DNA of 64,000 nucleotides from NCBI GenBank assembly GCA_961205875.1, contig OY540812.1:21514001-21578000 (forward strand), in the 5' to 3' direction. The DNA comes from Sialis fuliginosa. Its lineage: Eukaryota; Arthropoda; Insecta; Megaloptera; Sialidae. Positions 37,058-49,090 of this stretch are shown piece by piece. Below the pieces are notes generated by a model. That model saw nothing but the letters and a program-made list of their open reading frames with translations. It had not been told where the DNA came from and ran no database searches. The position numbers were made by a program, and so were the translations under genes. Position 1 is the stretch's first letter; every line of letters begins with the position of its first letter.

Positions 37058-37687
37058 ATTCACAAACACATGTCACCATCAGAACTCCGGGAAGTATTCC
37101 ACGTAGACAGTCACGACGCTGTCCCAGAATACGAAGTAACAAATATTTATCACCGGAGTCACGTCCGGCATCGGAGAGCTGTAGGGAATTCCCCGGAACC
37201 ACGTAGTAGTAAAATCGTGGGTAAAGACACCCAGTTCGAAAAATTCGGATCAAAATTAGTAAAAAATAATAATTATAATAATATACATAGTAATGTACAA
37301 AACACAAATAGTTTAAGTAGATCTAGTGAAGTTATTCCTTCATCGAATTCCGAACTAGAAAATAAAGAAGAAATAGTTTATTCTAATGAGAATGGGGAAC
37401 CATCGAAGGAAAGGATCGATGAGAAGATTTTAACTAGACAAGAGTTACCAGATGAGGAAGAAAGGTTGTTTTGGGATGGGTTAAGTCGTTATGAAAATAA
37501 AACTGATGATTTCGATGAGGTGTTAACGCATTTAGAACAAATCTTAGAACTGTTTGTGTTCGGTAAAGAGTTGAATTTGAAACTGAAACCGAACGAAGGA
37601 TTAATTAAGCCGACAGGTGTGAAGATGTTTTCGGTGGAACCGAATGTTACGTCAGACCATGGTGTGGACTATGTAGAAATTAAACAG
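37058..37687 (+). CDS. ADAMTS-like (M12B) metalloprotease, prodomain exon 1 of 4 visible
   Basis: A 630-base internal exon of 210 codons, entered after an acceptor (TTTACAG at 37051-37057) and left at CAG|GTATGT. Both ends fall between codons. It reads IHKHMSPSELREVFHVDSHD, then PEYEV and HVRHRRAV, then an Asn/Ser-rich low-complexity stretch. It closes with ILELFVFGKELNLKLKPNEG, the conserved strand-forming motif of reprolysin prodomains (compare the FG.(D/E)L.L.L.P pattern). Possible N-glycosylation sites are NKT and NVT. The frame stays open through the acceptor and no hydrophobic signal sequence occurs here, so the ATG at 37070 is probably not the start and an upstream exon should carry the signal peptide. 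The prodomain keeps the secreted zinc protease inactive and assists folding in the secretory pathway. Subtype within insect ADAMTS-like proteins (stall- or sona-like, venom-metalloprotease-like) is unresolved. Confidence 0.85.
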
Positions 37688-37710
37688 GTATGTAATTTAT
37701 ATTAAGTTAG

Positions 37711-38203
37711 TAAGGTACTGGCACCAGTCTTAGATCATACCCCAGTGTTGGATTAATTAAATGTAATAATTTAGAAATATTTGTTGATATTTGATTACTG
37801 TCATTACTGAATCATAATCTATAGACACTTAACTGTAAAACGGTTTTAATTATTAAATTATCATATCATCTGCTTTACATTGCTACAAATTTTACGATTT
37901 TTTATTTTATAATTTTTGTGTCGTAGTACTTATTATTTTTGTAACCATTAGCAAGTATCTATCTTTGGGTGCCCATTACTGGTTTTACTTTATCCATTAC
38001 CAGAGAAAAAGCATATAAACCAAATAAAAAGTTATAATTTAAAAACAAACTATATTTGCGGACTTTGGTAATAGAATTGATTAAATAAAGATGTACTTGT
38101 TTTATTAGTAACATGAGTTCATGAGAATTGCAAAAAAGCCTATCAATCCAAAAAAACAGTATCCCTTGTTCTTAAAGCGACAAAGACTGGCACAGGTACA
38201 TTA
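37711..38203. mobile_element. 493-bp TIR element, copy 1
   Basis: The left end TAAGGTACTGGCACCAGTCT and, reversed, TAATGTACCTGTGCCAGTCT are imperfect inverted ends. The body (ATTAGCAAGT, ACTGGTTTTACTTTATCCAT, TTAGTAACATGAGTTCATGA) recurs in the same orientation at 56842-57414. It starts only 24 bases after the exon's splice junction. No TSD is clear and no frame is present. Confidence 0.7.
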
Positions 38204-40408
38204 TACTTTTATTTATTATTTCGTTTAGTATTTTTTATCGTTCATTTATCGTTATTTTTATATTGTATTGTTTTTTAATGTTAGTTAAAGCATCATTGAT
38301 AATATAAATATGCGTATAAAAAGCCTTGTCGTTGACAAAATACAAATTAAATAATGTTGAAATAAAGCAATAAATATTATGTATGTCAGACATACATAAA
38401 GAATACAATTAATGTCAATGAATTTGTAAATTAATGTTACCTATATATTTATGTTATCATAATGCACTTGCATGCACCATAATATTTAAATTTAAAATAT
38501 TAAGAAACCTATCGAAAAAAATGAATTCATCATATGTATCTGGGTGATTCCATAGCAAGTGATCCAGAATGAAATTAAATAATTTCTTAGCCATGTGTTT
38601 GCGGAAATTGAAATATCGTAGATTTTTAACCCAATGTTGATAGGATAACATGCCGTTTTAATTTTATTTTTACTTTTCTTTTTGTTCAAATTTTTTAAAC
38701 TATTTTCACCGTCAGGCTTCGGGGAATCTTTTATTGTTTGTTGCATTAAAATTAGTTAAATAATTCATGAGATATTAGGGAACAAAGGTATAAACACACA
38801 CATACAGTACTAAATACATAACCCTCTACTTTTTGTATAGCCGCAGTCGGGTAAAAACAAGAATTATATACAAAAATTATGTTTTTATGTTTACTGTAAT
38901 TTTAATAATAACAGTAAAATATCTTTGAAATTAATTTAAAATTATTCTTAATTATTAATACTTATAATAAAATGATGGATTTCCTTATAATTAAATCTAT
39001 TATAGTACAATAAATAGTTATATATCTCTAATTAAAACAAAAAGCTTTTATTGTAATTATTCATGTAATGAGTAGTGTTATTAAATTTTTTTTGTTCACA
39101 TTAAATATCTATTAGATAATACACTTTTCGTACCCTTGCAAAAAAAAATATAAATATATGATATAATTAATTACACTTCAAACGTAAAATTCGAGATAAA
39201 AATCATAACTAATTATTAAAATAATTAGTGTTAGTGCAATGTTTTATACGATTACAGAATTTATTAAAAACAATAACAAGAATAATTATATTCTTTTATG
39301 TGTATTTCTGTAAAAAGCGTCTTCGGATATTAATCAACAATTAATGCAACAATGACGGAAATACGATATTGCATTTATTGACGCATTCTGTCTTACTCTT
39401 GCATCTTGCAATACGTAATAATGCTGGCGTTCTGTCAAAGGATCTGTTAAAGAAAGATGTGTTTATATACGACCCATGTTAAATGACATGTCTATCTTTG
39501 TTGGAAACAGGAAGTGGGTCAAACTATTGCAAAACTTTCACTAGCATTTTTCAGTGCGTATGCCTGTGTTTGTATATGTGTATTTTTTTTCCATTGAAAC
39601 TAAGAGTTATATAAAGTCTATTCACGTTACTAAGTAAGTATACAGGTGCTTTAAATGGTACGGTCAAGGTAATTTCTTATTTGGCTCAACTGTTAATGTC
39701 ATTAGCACATCGATTTCAAGTAAAAATGCATCGGTTTTTTTATATGACGGTTATTTATTTATTGATTGATAATTATCATTTGTAATCGCGAACACAAGTG
39801 GAATTTTAATATTTAAAATTTTTCAATAATTTTGGTAATTAAATTATTTCAAAATTAATTAAAAAATACAAGTTTTCCAAGTGAAAATATTTATTATATA
39901 CTTAAGTGGGCATTACTATTTATTTCGTTAGTTAGAAAATAAAAACACAATTTCTTTTATTTGTAAGTTACATGTTTAAATAACTATAGAGAAAAAAATA
40001 TATTATTTTATCAATCCAGGGATCTTATTAAAAATGTTTAAATAAATAAAATACTGGATTCCACTGTACAAAATTTATTTTATTTATTTATTATGTTATA
40101 TATTATTTATTATTTTTATTCACTACAATTTTTATTTAAAACATTATTTCTTTTACGAACCGCTTAAAACATTATTAGAAAAATTACAAAATTGACCAGA
40201 ATTCATCGTTTTGGCTGTAGGCCGTTCGTTATACAATGATCGTATTCGATTCTGAATTACACTGTTTAATGGATTTTTTACTCAATTTTTTCGGAGGACG
40301 TATAATAAAAACAGAATTTTTCCAAAAAATAATAAAGAAAGTTTTACTCTAAAAAAACTATACTACAAATCCCTAAATCTAATAATAGAGAATAAAAACT
40401 TGTGGCCG

Positions 40409-40599
40409 CAGAGGCATAGCTAAAGGTCGCTGTACCCCCGACGAAACCGAAAAAAATGTGCCCCTAATGTTAGTAAAGATTTTTTTTCGTCCTCATGCCG
40501 ATTTTCACGGTTTTATAGCTCTTCTACCCCATTTTGCCGCTCGCTAGATCTTGAGCCTCCGGCGAGGGCCGGTTTCGCCGACCTCTAGCTACGTCACTG
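40409..40599. mobile_element. 191-bp non-autonomous hAT element
   Basis: The ends are CAGAGGCATAGCTAAAGGTC and, reversed, CAGTGACGTAGCTAGAGGTC. The target duplication TGTGGCCG/TATGGCCG matches at 7 of 8 bases (40401-40408 and 40600-40607). The interior is G+C-rich next to the ends. Confidence 0.8.
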
Positions 40600-41439
40600 T
40601 ATGGCCGTATAGTTAAAAAAATACATTGCCATTGTTGCATCATCTGTCTTTATTCAGACCCTTATTCATATTTTAGCTATGACAAGCTTGCGTAAGAAAG
40701 ATAATTTTTAGATACGGTACTGTCTACTGATAATTATTTTTATACACAAGAAACATTTAGTAACATAAACGTTATTGCAATAGGTCTTTACTCAATATCT
40801 CAATAATTAGACAAAACTTTTCTAAACACAACGTACTAGACAATCAAGCGACTAATTCAACCAAAACCATTCATAATCATTGTACAAATACACGCAGAAA
40901 CGTTTCAACAAAAAGAAGTTCTTAGTACTGGAGCAATGACAAAAAAGCCACTGATGAAATTTTCATTCGATCAGTATAAGTTTCTTTATAGTTTCAAGGA
41001 CAATAAGTTTGCGAAGTTCTGGTTCCACTTTGATAACCATAAACTAGAAACATACAAAACATCGGTTAAATACTTCACTTGTTAACTGGTCTTTGTTTTA
41101 GATCAACGCCACCTAATGTTTAGCGCAAATTTCATCCATGGCCAACTATGATGTGATAATATTTTTACGCTTTGAACTAGATAATTGTTTTCTTAGGTTT
41201 CGATAATTGTATTTTCAATGCATGCTGGGTGTTTTTTTAAAGATATCTTGTTATATCCAGGGTCGTTTTGTACAATGGAATCTGATATTGATGTAATTTA
41301 AGAAAGTTAATTCGTAGTTTCGTGCATGGACACTAATTATTGGTGGTGTAAAGGATATACTGGAATTTTGATACAAATTCATTTAATTTCTGGTTTTTTA
41401 AATATTCTGTAGTTTATTTTATTTTATTTAGTTGATATA

Positions 41440-41520
41440 AAGACGAGGCTTGGTTCTGTCTCGTCTCGTATTGGTTTCACTCGACCGAGAATGAGACAAG
41501 TCAGTCTTTTGCGAGTTATA
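41440..41520. repeat. GACGAGAC-family fragment
   Basis: GACGAGGCTTGGTTCTGTCTC, GTCTCGTATTGG and GACCGAGAATGAGACAAG are words of the family seen intact at 55421-55573. The ends are not recognisable. Confidence 0.4.
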
Positions 41521-41670
41521 ATTTTTACATTCGAGTATTATTTTAATTGAAACATGTGATTTTTGTTTATCTTTTATCGTACACATGAAACGAGAATTTT
41601 GTTGAAATACTAATTATTGATATTTTCAAGGTGACTCTTAATGAAACTTAAAGCCCTAATATTTACTTAT

Positions 41671-41784
41671 AAAACAGTTTTGACAACATATTGATTTAAA
41701 AAATTTATATATTATTTGAAATAAATTTATTTCAAATAATATGTATATAAATTTTTTAAATCAATATGTTGTCAAAACTGTTTT
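41671..41784. repeat. 114-bp near-perfect palindrome
   Basis: The arms read AAAACAGTTTTGACAACATA from the left and the exact complement from the right, and meet at TGAAATAAATTTATTTCA with almost no spacer. Only about three bases differ between arms. It is probably a hairpin-type MITE. Confidence 0.85.
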
Positions 41785-41883
41785 TTTAATTGATTTACCT
41801 TCAAAATCCAACTTCAAAGCTAAAAATAACGTTTGCTTGGATTCTCTTCTGGATAAATATTGTATTGTTTGAAGAGTTTTTTT

Positions 41884-42037
41884 TTTGTTCAAACTAAAAG
41901 AATTAAAAAAATTTAAAAAAAAGAAAACATAAATTAATCAAACTATATACCTGCATTGACAATTTTTTACTATCGAAAAAAACTGGTTTGATTAATTTGT
42001 ATTCCTTTTTTTTCAAAATTCTTCTAGTTTGAACAAA
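41884..42037. repeat. 154-bp imperfect hairpin element
   Basis: TTGTTCAAACTAAAAGAATT at the left pairs with the CTTCTAGTTTGAACAA region at the right. The inner TTAATCAAACTA/TGGTTTGATTAA pair continues the arms; the loop is about 30 bp. It lies 100 bp from the previous palindrome. Confidence 0.65.
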
Positions 42038-43762
42038 GATTCATGGACAACTAACAATAAGTTAAGAGCTAATATACATATTTTATGTTGTATCAAATAT
42101 GCCATATTGACAAATTATGTAAAATACAAATACAAAATTCACTCAATAACACTTTTGAATTATTTCTAATATGTAAAATTGATCATATTGATTTATTTTT
42201 AAAAAATATGTAGGTAGTTCTCAATGCTAAGAAAAATCCAACAGTAAATAGGGCGGAAAATATTGACTAATTATTAATAATTATGCAAACAACAATTTGA
42301 CGTAATTATTTACTTGACACATTTGTTATTGCAAATAATATTCGCAAGAATAAACAAAATATCTATAGACACATGTTCGTTGCATTTCCCGTAACCTTAC
42401 ATCAAGTGTTTAAATATTTGGTAATAATTTTGCAAATAAATCATTAAAAAAAAATTACTTTGTTATGAATTTATGCAAATTTTGTATGTATCAGGATTTC
42501 AATAATATTTCTACATAATACATTAATTTTATTATATTTATTAGTTCGGAATATGCCTTTAGATACGTCTCTATACTCTAGCGAAGTAATTCCTTCCTTT
42601 TAATTTTTAATTTTTTGCAAACATTTTATGATCATTTTTTGTGATATATACATAGTTCCATAGTACTATGTCACAAAATCGGTAATATTTTTTATCCAAA
42701 CTTTTGAAAATATTTACAATCGTGACTAGAAAATATAACAATGAATAAAAACGTGCAAGAATTGATACACTATAATTATAAAAAATACAATATAACAATT
42801 ACTTATTGATCTTACATAACACTTATGTTTTCACCAAATAAAATTAGCAATTAAAAGCAACAAAACAAAAATTGAACATTTCCTATACTATATGTTTTAT
42901 GACCACTTATAATAATATCAATTAAATTTATTTTATAAAACAAAACATTCATAGAGTGTAGATGTTCTCATATTCCCTTTCATTTTTGTGTTTAGTTTAT
43001 GTACATATGAACATATTAATTATACATGAAATTTCTCCGCTTCGTACCGAGCATATGTTTTTCCGCATTTTTTTAATTTCTTTTAATGATTATAAAGAGT
43101 ATGTATGTATAACGCACGTATGTTAGCTTATGAAAATTGCGAATGCGTTAATTTGTATCACATGTTTAATCTAATATTGTTTATATATACTGTTAGTGTT
43201 TTTTACTGTTTAACTTTCGATTAAAAAATGAAAGTATTCATATACCTATATATTTTATGGCTGCTTTGAGTAGGTAATATTGATGTATTTTCAAATTTTA
43301 TCACTGCCTCTTCTTAATGTATAACAACCAATAGTAAATGGATTTTAATAACATTTTAGGAAAATGTATTTCTTAAGATTATAAATATGTAAGTATGCAA
43401 AGTTCCAATTCAAAATTTTATTCAAAACGGCTAAATAAAAATAAAAATTTACTCATTGTTAACTTGTGGACAACATATGGTAGAGGGACATTCCTTTTTT
43501 GTAGATTTTTTTATGTTCTTTGCGATGGCGCTAAAGATAGTTCTATAAATGTTTTCAAAATCTAATTTTTTGGGTTTTTGTTTTTGAAAAATTCTCTCCC
43601 TGTTGACACAAAACGAGTTAGACCAAAAAAAATTATTGTGATTTCGTACAAAAAAAATACTCTCCTTGTTCAGGGCACCCTATAGATGAATTAATGAAAT
43701 ATATTTCGGATCTGATATAAAAAAAATTTAAGCCGACCATGTTGTTAAAAAAGTCACGTTAA

Positions 43763-43931
43763 CTGGAACGTTGGGTCAGATTGACCCATCAACAACTTTG
43801 AGGAGGAATACCACACACCGTTTCTGTGATAAACTCAAACTGCTGTTGAAAATGATTCAGTTTGAAGATTGACAGGCGGATAATTCATAGATGTCGTTGG
43901 GTCAGATTGACCAGACGCCTCCACTGGCGGG
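43763..43931. mobile_element. 169-bp piggyBac-type MITE
   Basis: TTAA lies directly at both sides (43759-43762 and 43932-43935), the piggyBac target duplication. The ends read CTGGAACGTTGGGTCAGATT and, reversed, CCCGCCAGTGGAGGCG then TCTGGTCAATCTGACCC. The near-palindrome GGGTCA.ATTGACCC occurs close to both ends, as in other piggyBac-like insect elements. The minus-strand frame 43835-44035 overlaps it by chance. Confidence 0.65.
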
Positions 43932-44379
43932 TTAATCCTTATAAAAGCGAAAGTCCGTTTTTCGCTTGTTCTCAATGACGTAGAAACTACTAATACAATT
44001 AACGTCTCATTTTGTATTAGACCATACATCAACATAATATTATATGCTAATTTTATTCTTATTAATGCGAGATTTAAAAAAAATAATTAGACATTGTTAT
44101 GCACTAATGATTAATGTATATTTATTTAAATTATAATCTAACAAAAACACTTACTGCAAAAAAACTTTTAGACTGAAAAGAGGATGGTTATAAAAATAAA
44201 CAATATTTTTCAAATGGAAATAAATGTAACTAAATCACAAATGTATTTTTCTTTGCGCGCATCAAAAACGTTGGATCTCGAAGTGAGCTTTTGTGGCTTG
44301 ATACATTTATTTTCCATAGATACGATTAATTATATGATTAGGTAACATTTCGACATCCACACGGGCACACCGTGTAACC

Positions 44380-44705
44380 CAACTTATAATATATAAAAGT
44401 GAAAATGCGTCTGTTTGTTTATGCAAAAAATACTAATCGTTTCAAATAATTTTTACCATATAAGCTAAATTTTATTAGACTGCGATATTTTTAATTATAA
44501 CACTTTCAGTGCCATATGTGAAGTAATTGATATAAAATATTGATACCCGGGTTATACCGAGCAAAAAACATTTTTCATAGGGTTTCACATAATTAAAATA
44601 GGTAGAGATTGTAAGTGTTTGTTTATGTTCAATGATCTCAAAAACCACTGAACCGATTTTGATGAATTTTTATGGACGTATTCCTTAAAATCTCAGAAGA
44701 ATATA
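44380..44705 (+). repeat. Helitron- or RTE-like dispersed repeat fragment
   Basis: It opens TTATAATATATAAAAGTGAA, then GCGTCTGTTTGTTTAT, and later has AAAACCACTGAACCGATTTT and GATGAATTTTTATGGA. These are stock phrases of arthropod dispersed repeats of Helitron or RTE origin. No coding frame. It ends about 130 bases before the next exon. Confidence 0.5.
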
Positions 44706-44835
44706 GGCCATATATAGTCACTTTATTTGAGCAGGGAGTTGTTCTCAGTTACATCAAAGATTCTGTTATTATTTTATATTCTAACCAAAAGACATCTAAT
44801 TTATTATTAATAAATATTTTTATTAATATTTTCAG

Positions 44836-44931
44836 GATGACAATGATCACATAGGAGACATTTATCAGGATGAGGAAAACGAAGCTGCTATTCTTTTAAG
44901 AAAGGACTCACAATCAGGAGAATTTCTTGTG
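44836..44931 (+). CDS. ADAMTS-like metalloprotease, prodomain exon 2 of 4 visible
   Basis: A 96-base exon (32 codons) with acceptor TTTTCAG| and donor CTTGTG|GTAAGT, both phase 0, so it joins in frame to the exons on either side. It encodes DDNDHIGDIYQDEENEAAIL then LRKDSQSGEFLV. The pattern of a short strand, an acidic loop with E-N-E-A-A-I-L-L and then a G-containing strand matches the middle of reprolysin (Pep_M12B) prodomains, where alternating strands form the sheet that shields the protease. There is no cysteine. A MITE (44990-45200) follows 58 bases after the junction. The small exon was found from its frame, splice sites and fit to the family; the last remains inference. Confidence 0.8.
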
Positions 44932-44989
44932 GTAAGTTTAATTTTTTATAAAAGTACTTTTCTGGTTAACATTTAAAAAGTTGAAATAA

Positions 44990-45200
44990 GGCTCGATCCA
45001 TACTATCGTGCCGGTCCCGGTCCGGTCTCGGTACAGTCTCGCTTCAATCAAATATAAATAAACAATAAACAATGAAATCATTTACACTATAGGTACCGTG
45101 CCGGTCTCAATCCAATCAGGCTCCGACACAGTATTACTATACTGAATATTTGACTGGAGCGAGACCGGGCCGAGACCAGCACGATAGCGTGGATCGACCC
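44990..45200. mobile_element. 211-bp PIF/Harbinger-type MITE, copy 2
   Basis: The ends are GGCTCGATCCATACTATCGT and, reversed, GGGTCGATCCACGCTATCGT. TAA is duplicated at 44987-44989 and 45201-45203. The TIRs continue inward through CGGTCTCG and GTCTCGCTTCAATCAAATAT words, as in the 28369-28537 copy. No frame. Confidence 0.82.
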
Positions 45201-45396
45201 TAAGTGTTCAAAAACCCATAACCACTTTAACATGTCAAAAAAATTTCAACAAAACAATACTACAAGTGTTTAAAGTTTAGTAGGTGTATCCAAGTGACCT
45301 GGTTTAAATAAATTTATTAAATATACTGAAAGTAAAAATAGCAACTAATTTTACCATTTTTAAATTTAAAAGTATGCACTGATTCGCCTAAAATTT

Positions 45397-45641
45397 AAAA
45401 ATAAATTAAATTTGGTTCATGTCTGAAATATAAAAACGTAATAAAATAATCTATCATCTACAAAGAAGAAAAGGTTTACTTTGAGCAGGAGATAATTATG
45501 AAATTAGAGACAATATTGAAAAATAAATTAAATTTGGTTCATGTCTGAAATATTATTAAAAGGTAATAAAAAATCTATTATCTACAAAAAAGAAAAGGTT
45601 TAGTTTAAGCAGGAGAATTATGAAAATAGGGACAATATTGT
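45397..45641. repeat. two-copy tandem duplication, unit about 122 bp
   Basis: Two units start near 45397 and 45519 with AAAAATAAATTAAATTTGG then TTCATGTCTGAAATAT. Each ends with a GAGACAATATTG/GGGACAATATTG phrase. Divergence is low to moderate. Confidence 0.75.
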
Positions 45642-45690
45642 TTTAAAGAGAAACAATAAAATACTCGTATTTGGAATAAAATCATTCTAA

Positions 45691-46328
45691 ACAGAGTGAG
45701 TCATATCAGGTGGAAACAGTTGATCGAGGAAAATATTTCAAGAAAAAAGTTCACATAAATATGTGTCCGAAAATTCTTCGTGAAGGAGCTACAGATTATC
45801 AAAGATTCAGCCTAAAATAAGTTTTTATTTAAAAATTTGAGAACCCATTGTGATACAGTTATGAAATTTTATAAACGGTTTAGTATTAAATGCACGTATT
45901 TATCCTATAATACGTGTAATACTAAACATATAATATGTATTTGTCTTGATTTGAAACGGAAATATCGAGTGAACTTTTTAAAACTAGAGAACAATTTTCC
46001 TTAAAAAAAAAACGATCGCAAAGGTTCTCGTATGTTCGATAATAAAACATTATTGAATACAAATCACAGTTGCCATGAAAAACTAAAATATGTTTGTTGT
46101 TCCAAAACTAACAATTATATTAAATTAAAGTCAAGTAAGCTTTGGAAAAAAGAATGGTTGATGTTTGAAATTTTTATACATATTTATTAAAATTCGTTGC
46201 TTATTTTGTTAATGTATAACAGCAATATAGGCTTAAGGGAGGGAAGCTGGGCGACCACTCGGGGTGCCAGTTCAGAATGGGCGGCGGACGACCACATGAA
46301 AAAAAACTTAAATTCTAGTAGATTTTTT
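45691..46328 (+). repeat. second copy of the 600-bp repeat at 3421-4018
   Basis: Block order is the same as at 3421-4018, from ACAGAGTGAGTCATATCAGG to GTGCCAGTTCAGAATGGGCG. A hAT element begins 17 bases after its end. Confidence 0.65.
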
Positions 46329-46344
46329 TATCTCTTTAAAAACC

Positions 46345-46715
46345 CAGGGCTTCGAACCGGAACTGAACCGAAAACCGGAAAAACCGTTATTTTTTGCCGG
46401 AACGAAAACCGGAACAGAACCGAAATAAAAATATCGGTTTTTACGGTTCAGTACATGTTAAAATACGCGCGTTAACATGATCTTATTTCCCATTTCAATT
46501 GTCGATCGGGCTATCATACAAGTACCATAAAATATTCTAAATTATGGTAGAAAAAAATTGTTTAATACAAATAATTTTTTTTTAATTAATCACTCGGCGC
46601 TGAACCGAAAACCGTTATTTTTTGCGGAACGAAAACCGGAACCGAACCGAAATATATTTTTTTACTCGAACCGGAACGAAAACCGAAACGAAAAATATAA
46701 CGGTTCGAAGCTCTG
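46345..46715. mobile_element. 371-bp non-autonomous hAT element rich in CCGGAA/CCGAAA
   Basis: The ends are CAGGGCTTCGAACCGGAACT and, reversed, CAGAGCTTCGAACCGTTATA. The target duplication TAAAAACC/TAAAAAAC matches at 7 of 8 bases (46337-46344, 46716-46723). The arms are degenerate CCGGAA/CCGAAA arrays, and a 45-bp block with CCGTTATTTTTTGC recurs in the same orientation at about 46384 and 46607. The N/R/T/E-rich frames at 46197-46475 and 46622-46810 are by-products of this repeat. Confidence 0.8.
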
Positions 46716-47381
46716 TAAAAAACGACCATAAAACAAAATTAATAATTTCGAATAAGTTATTGGGAGCAATAAATAAATGTTCACTACCTTCCGTTTCAGG
46801 TCATATTTAATTTTCATTCCATTTATTCAGAACTCATTGTGATATACTATAATAAATAGTTATGTTTGATACTCGCTTTAGTATTAATAAGTATACGTGT
46901 TATCGATTTCCAGTATCAACTAATGGTTATTTAGACCAAGGAAGTGTGGGGCCGTGGGCTCTGATTTTTATCTATTATTTTTTTGTTCTTAAATTTTTTT
47001 CTAAGATTAAAAACTTTTATAAGGTCATTTGCCACAAAATACACAAAAATATACTTTATTAATTTGTTATAAGATCAATAATTTACGAGAAATACGACAG
47101 TAAAGCTAGTATTGTACAATTAATGTGTTGGCGTTTTATTTATTGCTAAGGAATTATTAGTTCTGAAATATACATGATGTCAAAGTGTGACATTTTTCGT
47201 TATATTTTTACTTCCTAAATTACCCTATAGTACCTCACCAGGGAAGATGTAGTTCTAATATAATTTAATCTATGTAGTTATAATACAATCATAATAATAT
47301 ATGTAAGATAAAGAAAAATTGAAACTGCACATCTCTTAAGTTATACTAGTTGTAAAATATTAATTCTAATGACATGATAGT

Positions 47382-47596
47382 CAGTGGCGCGTTATGATAG
47401 TAAAAAAAAAAACTTTTAAATGTAACCGAAATTTTTAAAATATTGAAATAAACTTTGGGAAAGTTGGTACCATATAATATGTCAAGACTTTTTTTTTGCT
47501 CTTCGAATTATTTTCGTGACCATATCATGAAAAAAAGGTTTTCATCATCAAAAAACTAGTAAGTGCCTAAATTGCCTACTGTATAACACGCCGCTG
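47382..47596. mobile_element. 215-bp hAT-like MITE
   Basis: The ends are CAGTGGCGCGTTATGATAG and, reversed, CAGCGGCGTGTTATACAGTA, of the CAGTGGCG hAT type. Flanking 8-mers do not match, so the target duplication has decayed or a boundary is off. Confidence 0.6.
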
Positions 47597-49090
47597 ATAA
47601 TTGCGTTTATTTATTGAACATTACTGCTGAATTGAATAATACTCAATTTCATTAGCAACATATTTTCGAATACTTTACCTATATTTTTGTGTGAAGCTGG
47701 TTACTATTTCGGCCATGTACCAAATACAGATTACAATTTATTGGTACATTGTCCATTGTTCTTTGGTCCGTGCGACAGCGCGAGTGAGAGAAACCATAAG
47801 ATTTGTTATTTTAATTTTGCTTTCTGAAAAAAGAGCTACTAGAATCTCTGTCGTCTACTTCATTGAATTTCTCGGTCATTGTTTTAAATTTAAATCAGAC
47901 GTTCGCATTTCATTTTCATTTTTTTCATTTCGCCGTATATAAATTGACTCATTTTAAATAAGATGTTTTATATTTAATTTGATTGTGTTTAATTGTTTGT
48001 CTTTTCTATGCTGATTAAATTGTTTCGTAATATGAAAACGCTTCCGTCTTTATTGTTTATCATTTATAATTTTCTTTGTCAGTTGTACAGGTACAATAAA
48101 TATATTTTTAACGAGTAGTAAAAACTAAAACTTTTATTAATTATTATAAATTTAACATAACATTTTTACGAATTATGGATTTGAAATCGATATGTTTTAA
48201 TTCTTAAATCCCGAGATAACATAAAAGGACTGTAAAAACTAATTGTCATTAGGATTGCCAGATTTCTATTTTGGTCTAACGGGACATTGTCTACTACTAA
48301 TAATTTATTTTTAAATAGAACTTAAATTGATTTTTTAATTCTTACCTGGAACGTTTGCAAATGTGCATTAAACAAAAATAGAATTGTTAAATCTAGAAAT
48401 AAATGATTTTAGTTTTGCGTACTGTTTTTCTTAAGATATTACATAATATTTTTTCGCTGCGAAGGAAAATTTATTCAAACCAAATTCCAAATAAAAATTA
48501 CGGTCTAAAAAAATGTTTTTTCTAAGCCAATGGTTTTTTGAAAGTTTGATACCATACTATTCTAATCGATTCAACAATATCATAAATAATAATTATAATT
48601 TACTTAATTTATAAAAATCGTTATCACATAAGTCATAATTTTTTTCAATATATTTTTTAACTGCATATTTTCTGAATTTAGCATTTAAGTGAAAAATATA
48701 AAATATATTTCCAACTACCTACTTTCAGATATATATAAATTTCGACTATAAGGAAGCTATATATTTATTTATTTTTAGTAGTAAATACATTAACCATAAC
48801 ATAAACGCTTCCTACATAATATCCCATCATAAAAATAAAATTGCACTTTCATTCATAAAATATTACAATTATTACCTGCAATAAATTAACAATTATTCAC
48901 CAGTAATTACTTTATAATTAAATTAGGTATTTGTATTTTTAGTTCAGAATAAAATTAACACTATAACCAACTAAAAAATCTTAAATAATATATTTCCAGT
49001 GGTGAGCTGTAGGGGGCTCGCGCGAGCCCTTTGTTAAATTATTCTATAATTTTGGAGCCCCTTGTTCCTCTTAGTAACCATTTTTATATA

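Larger units (their letters stand above)
37688..44835 (+). other. intron 1 of the metalloprotease gene, 7148 bp
   Basis: GT-AG intron between phase-0 junctions. It contains a TIR element just after the donor (37711-38203), hAT and piggyBac-type MITEs, two hairpin elements and a helitron- or RTE-like fragment (44380-44705). Stretches 38210-40400 and 42040-43750 are plain A+T-rich DNA where I see no exon or element. Confidence 0.75.

Noticed and set aside
37005-37307. 100-codon minus-strand frame opposite the first protease exon
   Set aside because: It is the shadow of a real coding exon on the other strand; the plus-strand frame fits the M12B prodomain and has proper splice sites.
46197-46810. 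N/R/T/E-rich frames as a repetitive protein
   Set aside because: They come from the CCGGAA/CCGAAA arrays of a hAT-type MITE.
47691-47942. 83-codon plus-strand frame
   Set aside because: Hydrophobic and basic residues typical of random A+T-rich translation; no domain.
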